Shown here: positions 30,797 to 40,157 of the stretch, one piece after another
Layout: each line of letters begins with the position of its first letter
Numbering within the stretch: position 1 is the first letter of the stretch
Assembly (NCBI GenBank): GCA_900095095.1
Contig: FMBT01000336.1
Span: 1 to 64,000, forward strand
From: Fragilariopsis cylindrus CCMP1102
Taxonomy: Eukaryota; Bacillariophyta; Bacillariophyceae; Bacillariales; Bacillariaceae
Length of the DNA stretch: 64,000 bases
Reading direction: 5' to 3'
Program-made: the position numbers and the translations under genes
Notes under the pieces: model-generated
Databases searched by the model: none
What the model saw: the letters and a program-made list of their open reading frames with translations, nothing else
Told to the model about the DNA's origin: nothing

Positions 30797-31254
30797 AAGG
30801 ATTTTTTTGCCGATTTCTAATTTTTTTTACTAGTTAATTCACGTGTTATTTTTCCAAAAAAATAAATTTAACTTAGAAAATATAGCGAGTTTTCACTGGT
30901 TGATTGCTAGATAAATACAAAATCATTCAGCCTGTTAGTTTGCGCTAGATCGACTCGAACTAGTGACCTCAGTTAATAATATTATCTTTTCAACCAATTC
31001 AACCAAGAATTGTGGAAGATTTTATTTGGCTGAAGATTGACAAGCAATTTGAGTACATAGACCATGAAGCGCGCTAAATTAACACGCGCTAAATACAGTG
31101 ATTTTCGGTCGAATCAAGATTGATAATGGGAAATATACAAGTATCGACACACATGCTAACAGTATGTGTGTGTATACTCAACTAAAGTAGAAAAGAAGAT
31201 AACGGACATGATCTCCATTAAATAGAGGTTATATATTACCTGGTTAAGTATCTA

Positions 31255-33714
31255 CTACTCTGTTAGTTCGGATACAATAGTACTAACACTAACACTACTT
31301 GGTGCTGTTATCTCATATAATTTCATGTCTACATGGTATGCTGCATGACAATTAACCACTGTCTTGATTCCATCCACTATTTTGATTGAATTACATAGCC
31401 AAAAATCGGATCCCTTCTCCATAGAACACTGCTCACATACATACTTTGATGGGTACGCTCTTGCTCTCTTTGCTCCAGTATTGAAACCAGGGCATTTGAT
31501 GTACTTGCAATAAGAGAGCTTCTTATCTAGCACAATCAGTGGAACTGATAGATGATTCCTTCCAGGCTGCATTTCCTTTTGACGATTAAAATCAGATTTT
31601 CGATAACGGAGTGCCCTTGCAGTAATAGTAGAAGCTGGTGTTTGAGGTGTACCAGTAACTGTTGCAGTAGGGGAGGTAAAAGGTTGTCTAACTGCATCAG
31701 ATCGAAGTTTTCTTCCATCCAATGAAGATGAGGTAGTAGTAATATCCTTTGTAGCACTTGGGGCATCTCCAAAGCCTCTTGTTCGTATTTCGGATCCTTG
31801 CTGCAGTAGTGAATGAGTCAAATCGTTGATACATGATCTCATTAGCATTGGGGTCCTGTCAGGATGATACTTGGTGTAAAGGTACTTGTAGATGTTGTAG
31901 GCATTGTTAAGATTCATATTGAAAAATCTAGCTGCTAACTTGGGGGACCATCCATGCAGATGCGATTCAGTAGAGAGATCATACTTGGCTTCAGCACCAT
32001 TGCCTTTATCAATCAAATGATATGTTTGACAGTACACCCACTGTTGCTCAGGGCAATCAACATCAGTGAAGTCCTTGTTCCTCCTGAATGTTACTGGATC
32101 CCTCAGCTTTCTCTGAATTCCTCCTCTTAGAAGATTAGGACCATGAAAGTTAGAAAGCGTCTTGACATAGTTGTTATCAGCCCAAATAGCATAGGTAATG
32201 GGCTTGTCCTTGTGTTGATACATAACTGATTGATGTGTACCAACCTTGATCCCTCTTGCAGCGACAGTTGCCTTACCACGACTACCAGCACCAGTACGAT
32301 TGGATTGACAAGTACCAACCATGTTGATTTTCCATTCTTCTCTTCCAACTTGACACATGGCATCACTCATGTAAGCAGAATCCATGACAACACAATGACC
32401 CTTATGCTTGAATGGCTCAAGCATAAGGTCATAGAGAGAGATCATCTTGTATTTTCCATAATCATTGATCTCTGGAATATCTTCATCGAATTGACCACCA
32501 TAGACTCTAGCAAACAACTTGTATGTACTGAGACGACCTGTAGTGATGCAGACAGTATGAATGGTAGCTCCAGTTTGAATTGGTTTTGGTTCAGGTCCAA
32601 TTGTCATGCAACTATGATACCAGCCCCCAACTCGACTCTCATCAGTGGTGATCCACTTGCCAAAGTTGACAATAGCTTGCCACCTCTTGAAAGAAGAAGA
32701 AGAAGAAGAAGAAGGAAGGTAGGTTAGTAATCGATTCGAAACAACAACAACAACAACATATACAGTACATACCTTATTATATCCATCTTCCAATAGACCA
32801 TGTTTCAATCGATGCTTTGCAGTGCCTGGTGGTGCAAGTACTTTTGGATCATCATATATATCATCCCAATCACTACCACACTCTGGATCCCAATCGTCAC
32901 TGTAGTGCAAGCATGTAGTAAGATCCTCCAAACAAGATTTAGTCATTGACTCTCTAATCGATGGAACAGCATCCATTATTTCTCTTGTTGAAAATATTTG
33001 TTCAATGGATCGACCTCCATGGATCATTCTGCATAGACAAGCACCATAGAAACGAGCCACATGGTCTCCAGTTATCACTTTGTCGCCTTTGTAATACCTT
33101 GGCTTGAAGCCACTTTCAAGGACCCTTTTCCTCATATAATTTCTCATCCTAGCAGCTTGGAATTCAAACAGAGTTTGATCATCGTCATCTCCAAATCTGG
33201 GAAGGCACCATTGGAAGACCTTCTCAAACCTGATCTCTCCATCAATGTCCCTTAATGAAACTAACTCTTCATCAGTTATCTTAACAGTGAACTCTTCATC
33301 TCCTTCCCATGCAAGTGGTTCAATCGGACGACCACCAGTATCAGTATCACCATCTTCAATAACAACCTCATCCCATTCTTCCGGCTCTGTTCTAAAATAT
33401 TTTTTTGTTTCTGTTTGTATCTCATCATCACCATCTCGAATAGGTTGTTGTGTTAGTTGGAACTCGTTGTAAGTGGAGGAGTCGAAGTCTGCATACTTAT
33501 AGATAGCCTCATATGCCATGAGGTAGAGAGCATCATCTTCTTTAGTATCTAATAATAAATTCCATCTTTGACTGATAGGACAATATGAATCGATTCTTCC
33601 ATCACAGAGCTTGTGACTCTTGTAACCGGGCCACCAGGACTCAGGGACCTTCATAGACAGTCCTACTAATGTTTCGGCCCATTCTGAACTGATTGGGCGT
33701 GTTTTAGGAGGCAT
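31255..33714 (-). CDS. piggyBac-type transposase (DDE_Tnp_1_7), one intron
   Basis: The frame is open across 820 codons, but 32686-32772 is an 87-bp intron in frame: donor AAG/GTATGT, branch-like TTACTAAC, a CTT polypyrimidine tract and acceptor TTTCAAG. Spliced exons 32773-33714 and 31255-32685 encode 790 residues. The D-D-D catalytic residues are visible in order: T-T-D-E-S-R-V-G-G-W, V-V-M-D-S-A-Y-M-S and A-I-W-A-D-N-N-Y-V-K-T-L-S. The C-terminus carries a Cys-rich zinc domain (C-K-Y-I-K-C, C-E-Q-C, W-L-C-N, N-C-H-A-A-Y-H) that binds the transposon ends in this family. No stop or frameshift is seen. Cuts and joins at TTAA. Confidence 0.92.
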   Translation of the reverse strand: MPPKTRPISSEWAETLVGLSMKVPESWWPGYKSHKLCDGRIDSYCPISQRWNLLLDTKEDDALYLMAYEAIYKYADFDSSTYNEFQLTQQPIRDGDDEIQTETKKYFRTEPEEWDEVVIEDGDTDTGGRPIEPLAWEGDEEFTVKITDEELVSLRDIDGEIRFEKVFQWCLPRFGDDDDQTLFEFQAARMRNYMRKRVLESGFKPRYYKGDKVITGDHVARFYGACLCRMIHGGRSIEQIFSTREIMDAVPSIRESMTKSCLEDLTTCLHYSDDWDPECGSDWDDIYDDPKVLAPPGTAKHRLKHGLLEDGYNKVCTVYVVVVVVSNRLLTYLPSSSSSSSFKRWQAIVNFGKWITTDESRVGGWYHSCMTIGPEPKPIQTGATIHTVCITTGRLSTYKLFARVYGGQFDEDIPEINDYGKYKMISLYDLMLEPFKHKGHCVVMDSAYMSDAMCQVGREEWKINMVGTCQSNRTGAGSRGKATVAARGIKVGTHQSVMYQHKDKPITYAIWADNNYVKTLSNFHGPNLLRGGIQRKLRDPVTFRRNKDFTDVDCPEQQWVYCQTYHLIDKGNGAEAKYDLSTESHLHGWSPKLAARFFNMNLNNAYNIYKYLYTKYHPDRTPMLMRSCINDLTHSLLQQGSEIRTRGFGDAPSATKDITTTSSSLDGRKLRSDAVRQPFTSPTATVTGTPQTPASTITARALRYRKSDFNRQKEMQPGRNHLSVPLIVLDKKLSYCKYIKCPGFNTGAKRARAYPSKYVCEQCSMEKGSDFWLCNSIKIVDGIKTVVNCHAAYHVDMKLYEITAPSSVSVSTIVSELTE

Positions 33715-34281
33715 TTTATTGCCATTGTAGTGTTAAAAAGTTGGTTGTTTTTGGTGTGCTTTTGTAATATTATGAAAATACGTAAAATGCGTGGTAAAGT
33801 TAACGAAAACAGCTAGTGACTAAAATATTTTTACTAGTAGTTAGTGTGTGTGAAAATTTGAAAAAACAAGTTTTGAGAAAGTTTTGTTAGTAAATTTGCT
33901 AGTTATTTTCCAAGACTGACCATTTCATCCATATTTTCCATGCGTTGATTGCCTCTTTTTCGTGTGATTTGAATAATTTTTCAAATTTTGAATCTTGGGT
34001 GTGAGTCACATAATAATATTGACCAAAAAGAGGGTTGCGCGGCACGATTTTCGTCTCTCTATATTTGAACACATGCTCTTCCAAATTTTATTTAGGACTG
34101 CAGCTGCCGGAGTAGTAACAGCCAATACATAGTGACCGGGAGTTATTTTAACTTAATAAGAAAGCACGTGTCTTTGAACGGAGATGCACTGTGTCTCAAT
34201 AGGGGGGTCTAAGTCCATTTTTTGAGGGAAATATGCCCCTACAAAAAATTGACCCCAAAAAGTGGCGCCAACCTTGGCGCC

Positions 34282-34296
34282 ATAACCTGAATCCTG
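34282..34296 (-). repeat. Right terminal inverted repeat of the piggyBac element
   Basis: ATAACCTGAATCCTG, followed at once by TTAA (34297-34300). Perfect inverse of the left end. Confidence 0.95.
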
Positions 34297-34300
34297 TTAA

Positions 34301-35178
34301 CTAACACATACATACATGTATGAGTCTATCTAAGCTACATGCCAAATAGTCTACCCAACATTCAAGACAAAGCTATTGAGAATCCCAGCTTGTCCTGCGC
34401 TGCACTGTACACTATTATCTATCCTCCTTACTGTAGTAGCATTCTCTTATTGTTGTAGTTAGTCTGCACCACCTACACAACAGCCACAACAACACGCACT
34501 ACTGGTCAAAGATCATACCCACACATAAATCGATTACAATTGTAATCACACCAGCATGCACTAGCCAAATGTAATCAACTTTGACTGCACATAACTTGTC
34601 CTAGAACAAACATTCTTTTGACTATGATCTTCTAACATGACCTAGCACTAGTCTGAACATCAGCATGTATAACTACGTGGTTTCTGAAATGAGCAAAAAA
34701 GTTCCATTCATTCCCACAACAATTTTTTTTACGGTCATTTGAATTCTTACTTCAAGTAATATTGAAGTATAATCGTAAAGAAACAATAGCCCCACATCCG
34801 AAGCATAAGTAAAAGGATTGAAGTTGTGTCGGAGAAAGAATAGGAAAGTGTGTATGAAATGACTTACTTTCATTGGAGGTATGTGAAATTCGCAAAGTAA
34901 ATTGTCTTCATTTTGATGCTACCTATGACTTACCGTAAGAACAGAAATTGATCAATCTTGTATACAAGGTATTCGTTTATGTTTTCTTCTTGCTTGAAAA
35001 GCAAGCTTCTCAGAAAAAATTATCTCCTTGTGTGGTGTGCTTTTAATTTTAATTGCTTGTTCCTTATAAATAATACTTCGACCACAATACAAAAATCGTT
35101 CTACTACTAACTACGTAGAAGAAGAAGACAACCATCGCCATCATCGCATACATCGCATCGTCGTCACCACCAGCCATC
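34301..35178. other. Intergenic region right of the piggyBac element
   Basis: Non-coding over nearly 900 bp. The last part (35100-35178) is a GAA/CAT-rich leader before the ATG at 35179. No other gene seen. Confidence 0.45.
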
Positions 35179-35431
35179 ATGAAGAATAACAATACTACTA
35201 CCATCTCTACCAGTAACGAAAACAAAGACGAAAAGAACGAAAACAAGACCACTATCACGACAACAACAACACTAGCACGTACCATCTTTTATCGTAATGT
35301 CTTTACTGCTCTTTTTCTACTTCTGGTGGCATTCGCACTATCATCAACGTACTCGTCGTCGTCGTCGGGACGATGGTCGTTCCTGGGACGACAAGACGAT
35401 AATAACGATGACAATAATAATAATAGTATCA

Positions 35432-35468
<37 letters not shown>

Positions 35469-36564
35469 GTTATTCTCCTATCAACAACGCAATAATAAGT
35501 TATTCTCCTATCAACAACGCCAGTACAAGAACAAGAACATCAAGATCATCAAGAACATCGAGAACATCGAGAACATCAAGAACAAGAACGCAGTAGATGA
35601 TGATGAGAACGATGATAGTGTGAACGATAGCAGGATGCTTCGTGGACGTGGACGTGGACGTGGACGTGAACGTGGTGGTGGTGGTGTTTATTTTGGTCAT
35701 CATGGTATGGGTAGTCGTGTTCGTCCTACGAATACTAATACTCGTTTTATTCATGCTTCTTCTCTTACGGCAGTCGATACTACTAGTAGTAAAATTCCCT
35801 CGAAGATGTTATCCTACTCTCCTACTACTACTGCTGATGCTACTCCTACTACTACTACTATTAAGCATCATCTTGACAAGAACATTCTGAATACTGCTGG
35901 TAATAAAGAAGATTATTTTGTTCGAAATAGAAACAGAAACAAGAACGCTATTGATGATGATGATGATGATGAGGATGATACAACAAGTAGTAGTCGTAGA
36001 TTCCCATTATTAGGACAATGGTTTCGTCAACGTTTTGCCTCAACCTCATCCTCATCACCTACCAAGGATGATACGAAGCGTCATCATCGTCGTCAACTTC
36101 GAGTACGTGATACTGCATCTAACGATGATAAGAACGTCAAGTCTGGTACTGATCGAGACGACTATGGTTGTATCAATTCGGCAGGATATTCCTGGTGTGA
36201 ATCACAAAGTAAATGTATTCGTGTGTGGAACGCTACTTGTGATTGTGTACCTTCTGCTGGTTATGTCTGGTGTGAATCGACCAATGAATGTATCCGACCA
36301 TGGGAAACAACATGCCCTATTTCAACTACTGCAAGTACTTCTACTATTTCTACAAACAGCAGCATGATGATACTCGGTAACAGTAACGATGATCATAATA
36401 ATTGTTTACTTTCTGCTGGTTATTTCTGGTGCGAATCGACCAATGAATGTATCCGACCATGGGAAACAACATGCCCTTCCACTACTACTGCTACCACTAC
36501 CACCACTACAACTACTTCTCCTTCTACAAACAGCGACATGGTACTCGCTAATATTGAGGAATAA
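35179..36564 (+). CDS. Membrane-anchored protein with three W-C-E-S Cys repeats
   Basis: 461 codons. A membrane anchor lies at about residues 38-58 (V-F-T-A-L-F-L-L-L-V-A-F-A-L-S). A long disordered Asn, Arg and Thr-rich stretch follows. From about residue 330, three units of about 25 residues share C-x-x-S-A-G-Y-x-W-C-E-S-x-x-x-C-I-R-x-W-x-x-T-C. Units 2 and 3 are almost identical at the DNA level (36253-36318 and 36412-36477), a recent duplication. Four Cys per unit suggest disulphides outside the membrane. Units 2 and 3 are separated by, and unit 3 is followed by, Thr/Ser linkers fit for O-glycosylation. Similar single units occur in algal surface proteins as far as I recall. No enzyme motif. 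Confidence 0.7.
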
Positions 36565-36958
36565 CGATTGAATAGTATATACATAGAAGGGTTATTAAAG
36601 TGAAGTCAGCTCCCCTCTAGTCGGGTAATTTTAGACATAAATGAAGTAATACCAATACAACAATATAATAAATTGATTATACATATATCTTTATCATTTT
36701 TCTTCTTCTCGATTTCTATGTATCTGCGGTGCTAGCTAGCTAGCTTGACCGGAAAAGTTTATTCGGTGTACTGTACAGTATCTGCTTACAGTAGCTATAG
36801 CACTTAGACCATTATTTGAACGTGAAAGTTATTCACCTCAGATCTAATTTCTTTGCTGATAGATACCGGTAGAAGATGATGGTAAAACACGAAAAAACAA
36901 CAAAAAAGTAGAAAGTTATTATTGTCAAATGCCAGTCGGTTGATCAGCTTAAAGCGAT
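36565..36958. other. Intergenic region before tRNA-Leu
   Basis: AT-rich, non-coding; GCTAGC repeats near 36731-36744. No gene seen. Confidence 0.45.
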
Positions 36959-36965
36959 GAATTCG

Positions 36966-37004
<39 letters not shown>

Positions 37005-37038
37005 TTCGTTGGCAGGGGTTCGAATCCCCTCGAATTCA
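36959..37038 (+). tRNA. tRNA-Leu (anticodon TAG), second copy
   Basis: Identical over 80 bp to the gene at 3073-3152: GAATTCG/CGAATTC acceptor, anticodon loop TTTAGGC, long variable arm, intact A and B boxes. The flanks differ, except that both are followed by a T-run fit to end RNA polymerase III transcription. Confidence 0.96.
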
Positions 37039-37435
37039 CATTTTTGAAACTTTGAGACTTTTTGAATTTTTTTGTTGGTTTTGAATTGATTTTGCCTGTA
37101 ATTAATGCAGATAGCATTAATTACTGGTTTTCTTTGATCACACCACACATTTAAAATAATTAGACTAAACGCGCGGAAGGGGGTAGCGCACCCCGTATTA
37201 TTATGACCCCTGATTCACGCGTCGCGTTAAAAAGTTGAAAAACTTATCACCATGGATAGACTACCATACTAGGTCCTAGTTACCGTAGAGTTTTTTTAAG
37301 TTGTGTGCCCAAACGCAATACTAAACAGCAATAATACATGCTTACAGTATTATAATATTATATCATCATGCTGCATACTGTAATGCACAAAAGCTTTTCG
37401 GAAGCTTTGCTCTTTTCGCATCGAGATCGAGATCG
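37039..37435. other. Intergenic region after tRNA-Leu
   Basis: Starts with T-runs that probably terminate the tRNA. CGCG-rich short inverted stretches near 37168-37230 are reminiscent of MITE ends but no element is defined. No gene seen. Confidence 0.4.
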
Positions 37436-38131
37436 ATGTCATTTCCTGCTGAAACAGCGCATCATCATCATCGTGCGTGGACAATAACCACTTCTTTTGG
37501 TCTACTACAACATCAACGTCATCAGCAACAATACCAGCAGCAGCAACAACAACAACAACACCTCTCTCTATTCCAATGTTACTCCTCGAAGACGAATTCT
37601 GATGCAGCAGCAGCAGGTGCTACAAACGACACCCCAACATCTTCCACTGTTAGGAAGACTTACGCTACTGGTAGTATCGATTCGAATGGGGTTGTGAGTA
37701 TTCACAAGAAGAGCGATGGTGGTAGTGATGGTAGTGGAGATGGTAATAATAGAAGAAGGAGAAAGCACAGTGGTAATAGTGGTGGGGGTGGTGGTAGAGG
37801 AGGAGGAGGGAGGAGGGGACAACAACAACAACGTCGGCCGTCACGTCGACGAAATAATCGAGATCCACCTCCCCCGTTAGTACCATCCATCTCATCAGGA
37901 GGAGATCCTACAAATAATGATACAAGAGGAGGATGTTATCGTTCGGTACTTTTGCCTGGCACGGAAGTTGACATTATCAAAAAGGAACATCAACGAACAA
38001 TAAGTCCACAAATTACCACGCATGGATTCATTGAACGATCTCTTGGTCGATCATCCTACCATCCTCGTGGAATCAAAGTCGTCCTTCAAGGGAGTGGTGC
38101 TATTGGAAGAGTCTGTAAAGTATTTGAGTAA
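37436..38131 (+). CDS. YwbE-like (DUF2196) domain protein with a disordered basic N-terminus
   Basis: 231 codons, single exon. The last 65 residues carry the bacterial YwbE/DUF2196 pattern: P-G-T-E-V-D-I-I-K-K-E-H-Q-R-T near residue 178, T-H-G-F-I-E-R near 200, H-P-R-G-I-K-V-V-L near 213 and G-R-V-C-K-V at the end. Bacterial members are about 60 residues and of unknown function; here the domain is appended to about 165 residues rich in Gln, Gly and Arg, including R-R-R-R-K-H and a G-G-G-G-R-G-G-G-G run like RNA-binding RGG tails. The N-terminus could be a mitochondrial or plastid presequence (W-T-I-T-T-S-F-G-L-L), not certain. Nucleic-acid binding is inference from composition. Confidence 0.75.
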   Translation: MSFPAETAHHHHRAWTITTSFGLLQHQRHQQQYQQQQQQQQHLSLFQCYSSKTNSDAAAAGATNDTPTSSTVRKTYATGSIDSNGVVSIHKKSDGGSDGSGDGNNRRRRKHSGNSGGGGGRGGGGRRGQQQQRRPSRRRNNRDPPPPLVPSISSGGDPTNNDTRGGCYRSVLLPGTEVDIIKKEHQRTISPQITTHGFIERSLGRSSYHPRGIKVVLQGSGAIGRVCKVFE

Positions 38132-38239
38132 GTACTAGTACGTAGGACGACAAGGACGAACTCTTGATAGGAGTATAGTGTGAATAGGAACTACAGTACA
38201 GTAGTCGACGAACAGGATATTATAGTAGGTGTACTAAAT

Positions 38240-38531
38240 TAGTAGAGCAACTATCAAACAGAATACTACAATTGAAACTCTCGTGGCACAAGTAGCAGCA
38301 GCAGCAGCAGCAGTAGCTACCGGTCCACCACCATCCCCAGTACAAGCAAATGCAACTACACTAACAACACCAGCAGATATAGATACCAAAATGGTGAAAA
38401 TCATGATGAGAATAATGAACAAGATGACAACAACAGGTAATCTAGGAGGCGGAAATCCAACACCATGGAGGGGGATCACAAAGAAACATGCACACGGACT
38501 ACTTGATGGTGTGGGAGGAATAAAACACTAA
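38240..38531 (+). pseudogene. Unassigned coding-like relic
   Basis: A + frame without an ATG start reads T-T-I-E-T-L-V-A-Q-V-A-A-A and later G-G-N-P-T-P-W-R-G-I-T, ending at TAATAG. The composition suggests a decayed gag-like or Ala-rich fragment. Not confirmed by any motif. The rest of 38132-38774 holds no gene that I can see. Confidence 0.22.
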
Positions 38532-38774
38532 TAGGTATTCCAGATTAAACTAAACAGAATATAAAAACATTTAACAATTATACTACTAGTCCAACTTCCT
38601 TGAGCAAAACACAACAAATAGTCACACCAACCAAATCGTATGCAATGTCTGTCACAAATGGTGGTAGGACCTAACACATTCCCACTCCTACATAAGCAAC
38701 TACTAGCAGCAATAGCATCCCTAGAACCAACACTAGTCAAAGCACATCCAGATACAGCAGCAAAGCGACACTTT

Positions 38775-39776
38775 CTACCAATAGGATGTTGCTCTGTGAA
38801 TCAGCATTGCAAGATTGGGAATGTTGTCGGCATCATTTTTCCAACTGTGGTTTCCGTGGAAGGATTGCAGATACCAGGTAGGGCAGGTGGCGAAAAAAAA
38901 GCCACCAGCAAGAGCATGAGGCATATGTGCTTCCGACTCTGTAGGAATCAGTCGTCCACATACGTTCGTTTCTTCCATCATTTCGGCAATAAGATATTGC
39001 TCATCAAAATTCGTTCCGATACCGATTACTAGCGGGGTGTCGGAGTGATGAGACACCAGGGCAGTCATGGTCGACTTCCATTCGGTCTCCCAAGAAGTAC
39101 CGTCAATATGGTCGCACGAATTGGGGATTGGTGACAGTAAAATCGAAGGACCACACCATATTCCATTGGTAGCGAGGAACGTGAGAATATTGACACCTTT
39201 GGACGATACAATCAACACATCTATTGGTGCTTTCTGCTTTTGCATTGGGTCATCTGCCTCACCGCTAGTAGTAGTAAAGATACTGCGAAGCTCCGGTTCA
39301 AAATAATCCAGCGCCGATTGGAAACTCTGCTCCTTCATGATGGTACCAAATCCATCGAGAGTTATCTCTTCGATGGACCAGGGTAGTGACGAAGACGAAA
39401 TATGAGTTGTTGCTTTTGCTGTTGCATTTGTTTTTACTGCTGCTGCTGCTGCTGCAGCTGATTGTTCCACCAATCTCCAATCAACGACACCGTTGGCAGC
39501 ATTTATAGAAAGAATGCGCAGTTTCTTTTGGCGTGTTGTTGCCGTCGTGTCGCCATTGGCGTATATGTTTGCTTCCCTACCTGATACAGTTGGATGATGT
39601 GCAGTAGTAGGTGAATTTGGCAACACGCTACCGAACATCCAAGCACCCAGAAGGAGGAGTGCCATAAAGAGGCTACTACGAGTACCAAAAGCACGGACAC
39701 GACTAGGAGGGAGCACCCGCATTCTCATGATACTAAGATCTTGTTCTGCGCTGCTGTCTGGCTTCGTACTGTGCAT
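38775..39776 (-). CDS. Membrane-anchored orphan protein, hydrolase-like fold possible
   Basis: 333 codons, single exon. A signal-anchor sits at about residues 36-52 (S-L-F-M-A-L-L-L-L-G-A-W-M-F-G). The lumenal part alternates hydrophobic strands and loops: V-L-I-V-S-S-K-G-V-N-I-L-T-F-L near residue 190, P-S-I-L-L-S-P-I-P-N near 212 and T-P-L-V-I-G-I-G-T-N-F-D near 245. This order looks like an alpha/beta-hydrolase core, but the nucleophile elbow lacks a clear G-x-S-x-G, so activity is doubtful. A Cys in A-T-C-P-T-W-Y near the end is of unknown role. Ala runs come from GCT repeats. No family recognised. Confidence 0.6.
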   Translation of the reverse strand: MHSTKPDSSAEQDLSIMRMRVLPPSRVRAFGTRSSLFMALLLLGAWMFGSVLPNSPTTAHHPTVSGREANIYANGDTTATTRQKKLRILSINAANGVVDWRLVEQSAAAAAAAVKTNATAKATTHISSSSLPWSIEEITLDGFGTIMKEQSFQSALDYFEPELRSIFTTTSGEADDPMQKQKAPIDVLIVSSKGVNILTFLATNGIWCGPSILLSPIPNSCDHIDGTSWETEWKSTMTALVSHHSDTPLVIGIGTNFDEQYLIAEMMEETNVCGRLIPTESEAHMPHALAGGFFFATCPTWYLQSFHGNHSWKNDADNIPNLAMLIHRATSYW

Positions 39777-40044
39777 TCATTTAATGATGTAGGTGCCAAC
39801 GCCTTCGATCTTTCACGGAAAGGTTCTTGATGCCATTGATGGTGGGAACGAAGTTAAATCGTGGTTTGCGCTGTGCATGTTTCAATTCAATCCATCGCAT
39901 TCTATTCCATTTATTTTGCTCGATTCGCCTCGAGATAATAGACTCAAGAATCAATCGAGAATGAATCGAATGAATCGAAACTACCACGTGTTTGAATAAT
40001 TGCGACTCTAATACTTAGCTAGCTAGCTACTAATTAGTTGTTGC
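39777..40044. other. Convergent-side intergenic region
   Basis: Promoter side of the orphan gene at 38775-39776. GAATC repeats near 39940-39978 and GCTA repeats at 40016-40028. No gene seen. Confidence 0.4.
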
Positions 40045-40130
40045 GTAGATTTTAAGGTTTTTGCGTGCTTTAGCGCGTCTTAATTTTCACGCGATTGCGC
40101 GCAAACATTAAGCGTTCGCTGGAGGAAGTA
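40045..40130. mobile_element. One-ended relic of the TACTTCC MITE family
   Basis: Ends GCGTTCGCTGGAGGAAGTA at 40112-40130, matching the right terminal repeat of the elements at 5361 and 54286, with CGCGC and TTTTCACGCG internal stretches as in those elements. No matching left end is found upstream, so this is a truncated copy. The sulfotransferase gene ends 28 bp beyond it. Confidence 0.65.
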
Positions 40131-40157
40131 AATAAATTTTTGTTATTGTTATTGTTA

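Larger units (their letters stand above)
30782..34296 (-). mobile_element. Complete piggyBac-type DNA transposon
   Basis: The 3515-bp element has 15-bp perfect terminal inverted repeats, CAGGATTCAGGTTAT at 30782-30796 and its inverse at 34282-34296, each flanked by TTAA (30778-30781 and 34297-34300). TTAA duplication is the hallmark of piggyBac transposition. A single transposase gene on the minus strand fills the middle. Non-coding flanks inside the element are 473 bp on the left and 582 bp on the right. Perfect repeats, matching target sites and an undamaged transposase suggest a young and perhaps still mobile copy. Confidence 0.95.

Noticed and set aside
38283-38531. Small independent gene after the YwbE-like gene
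   Set aside because: The only start is GTG; composition is Ala and Thr repeats. Recorded only as a weak relic.
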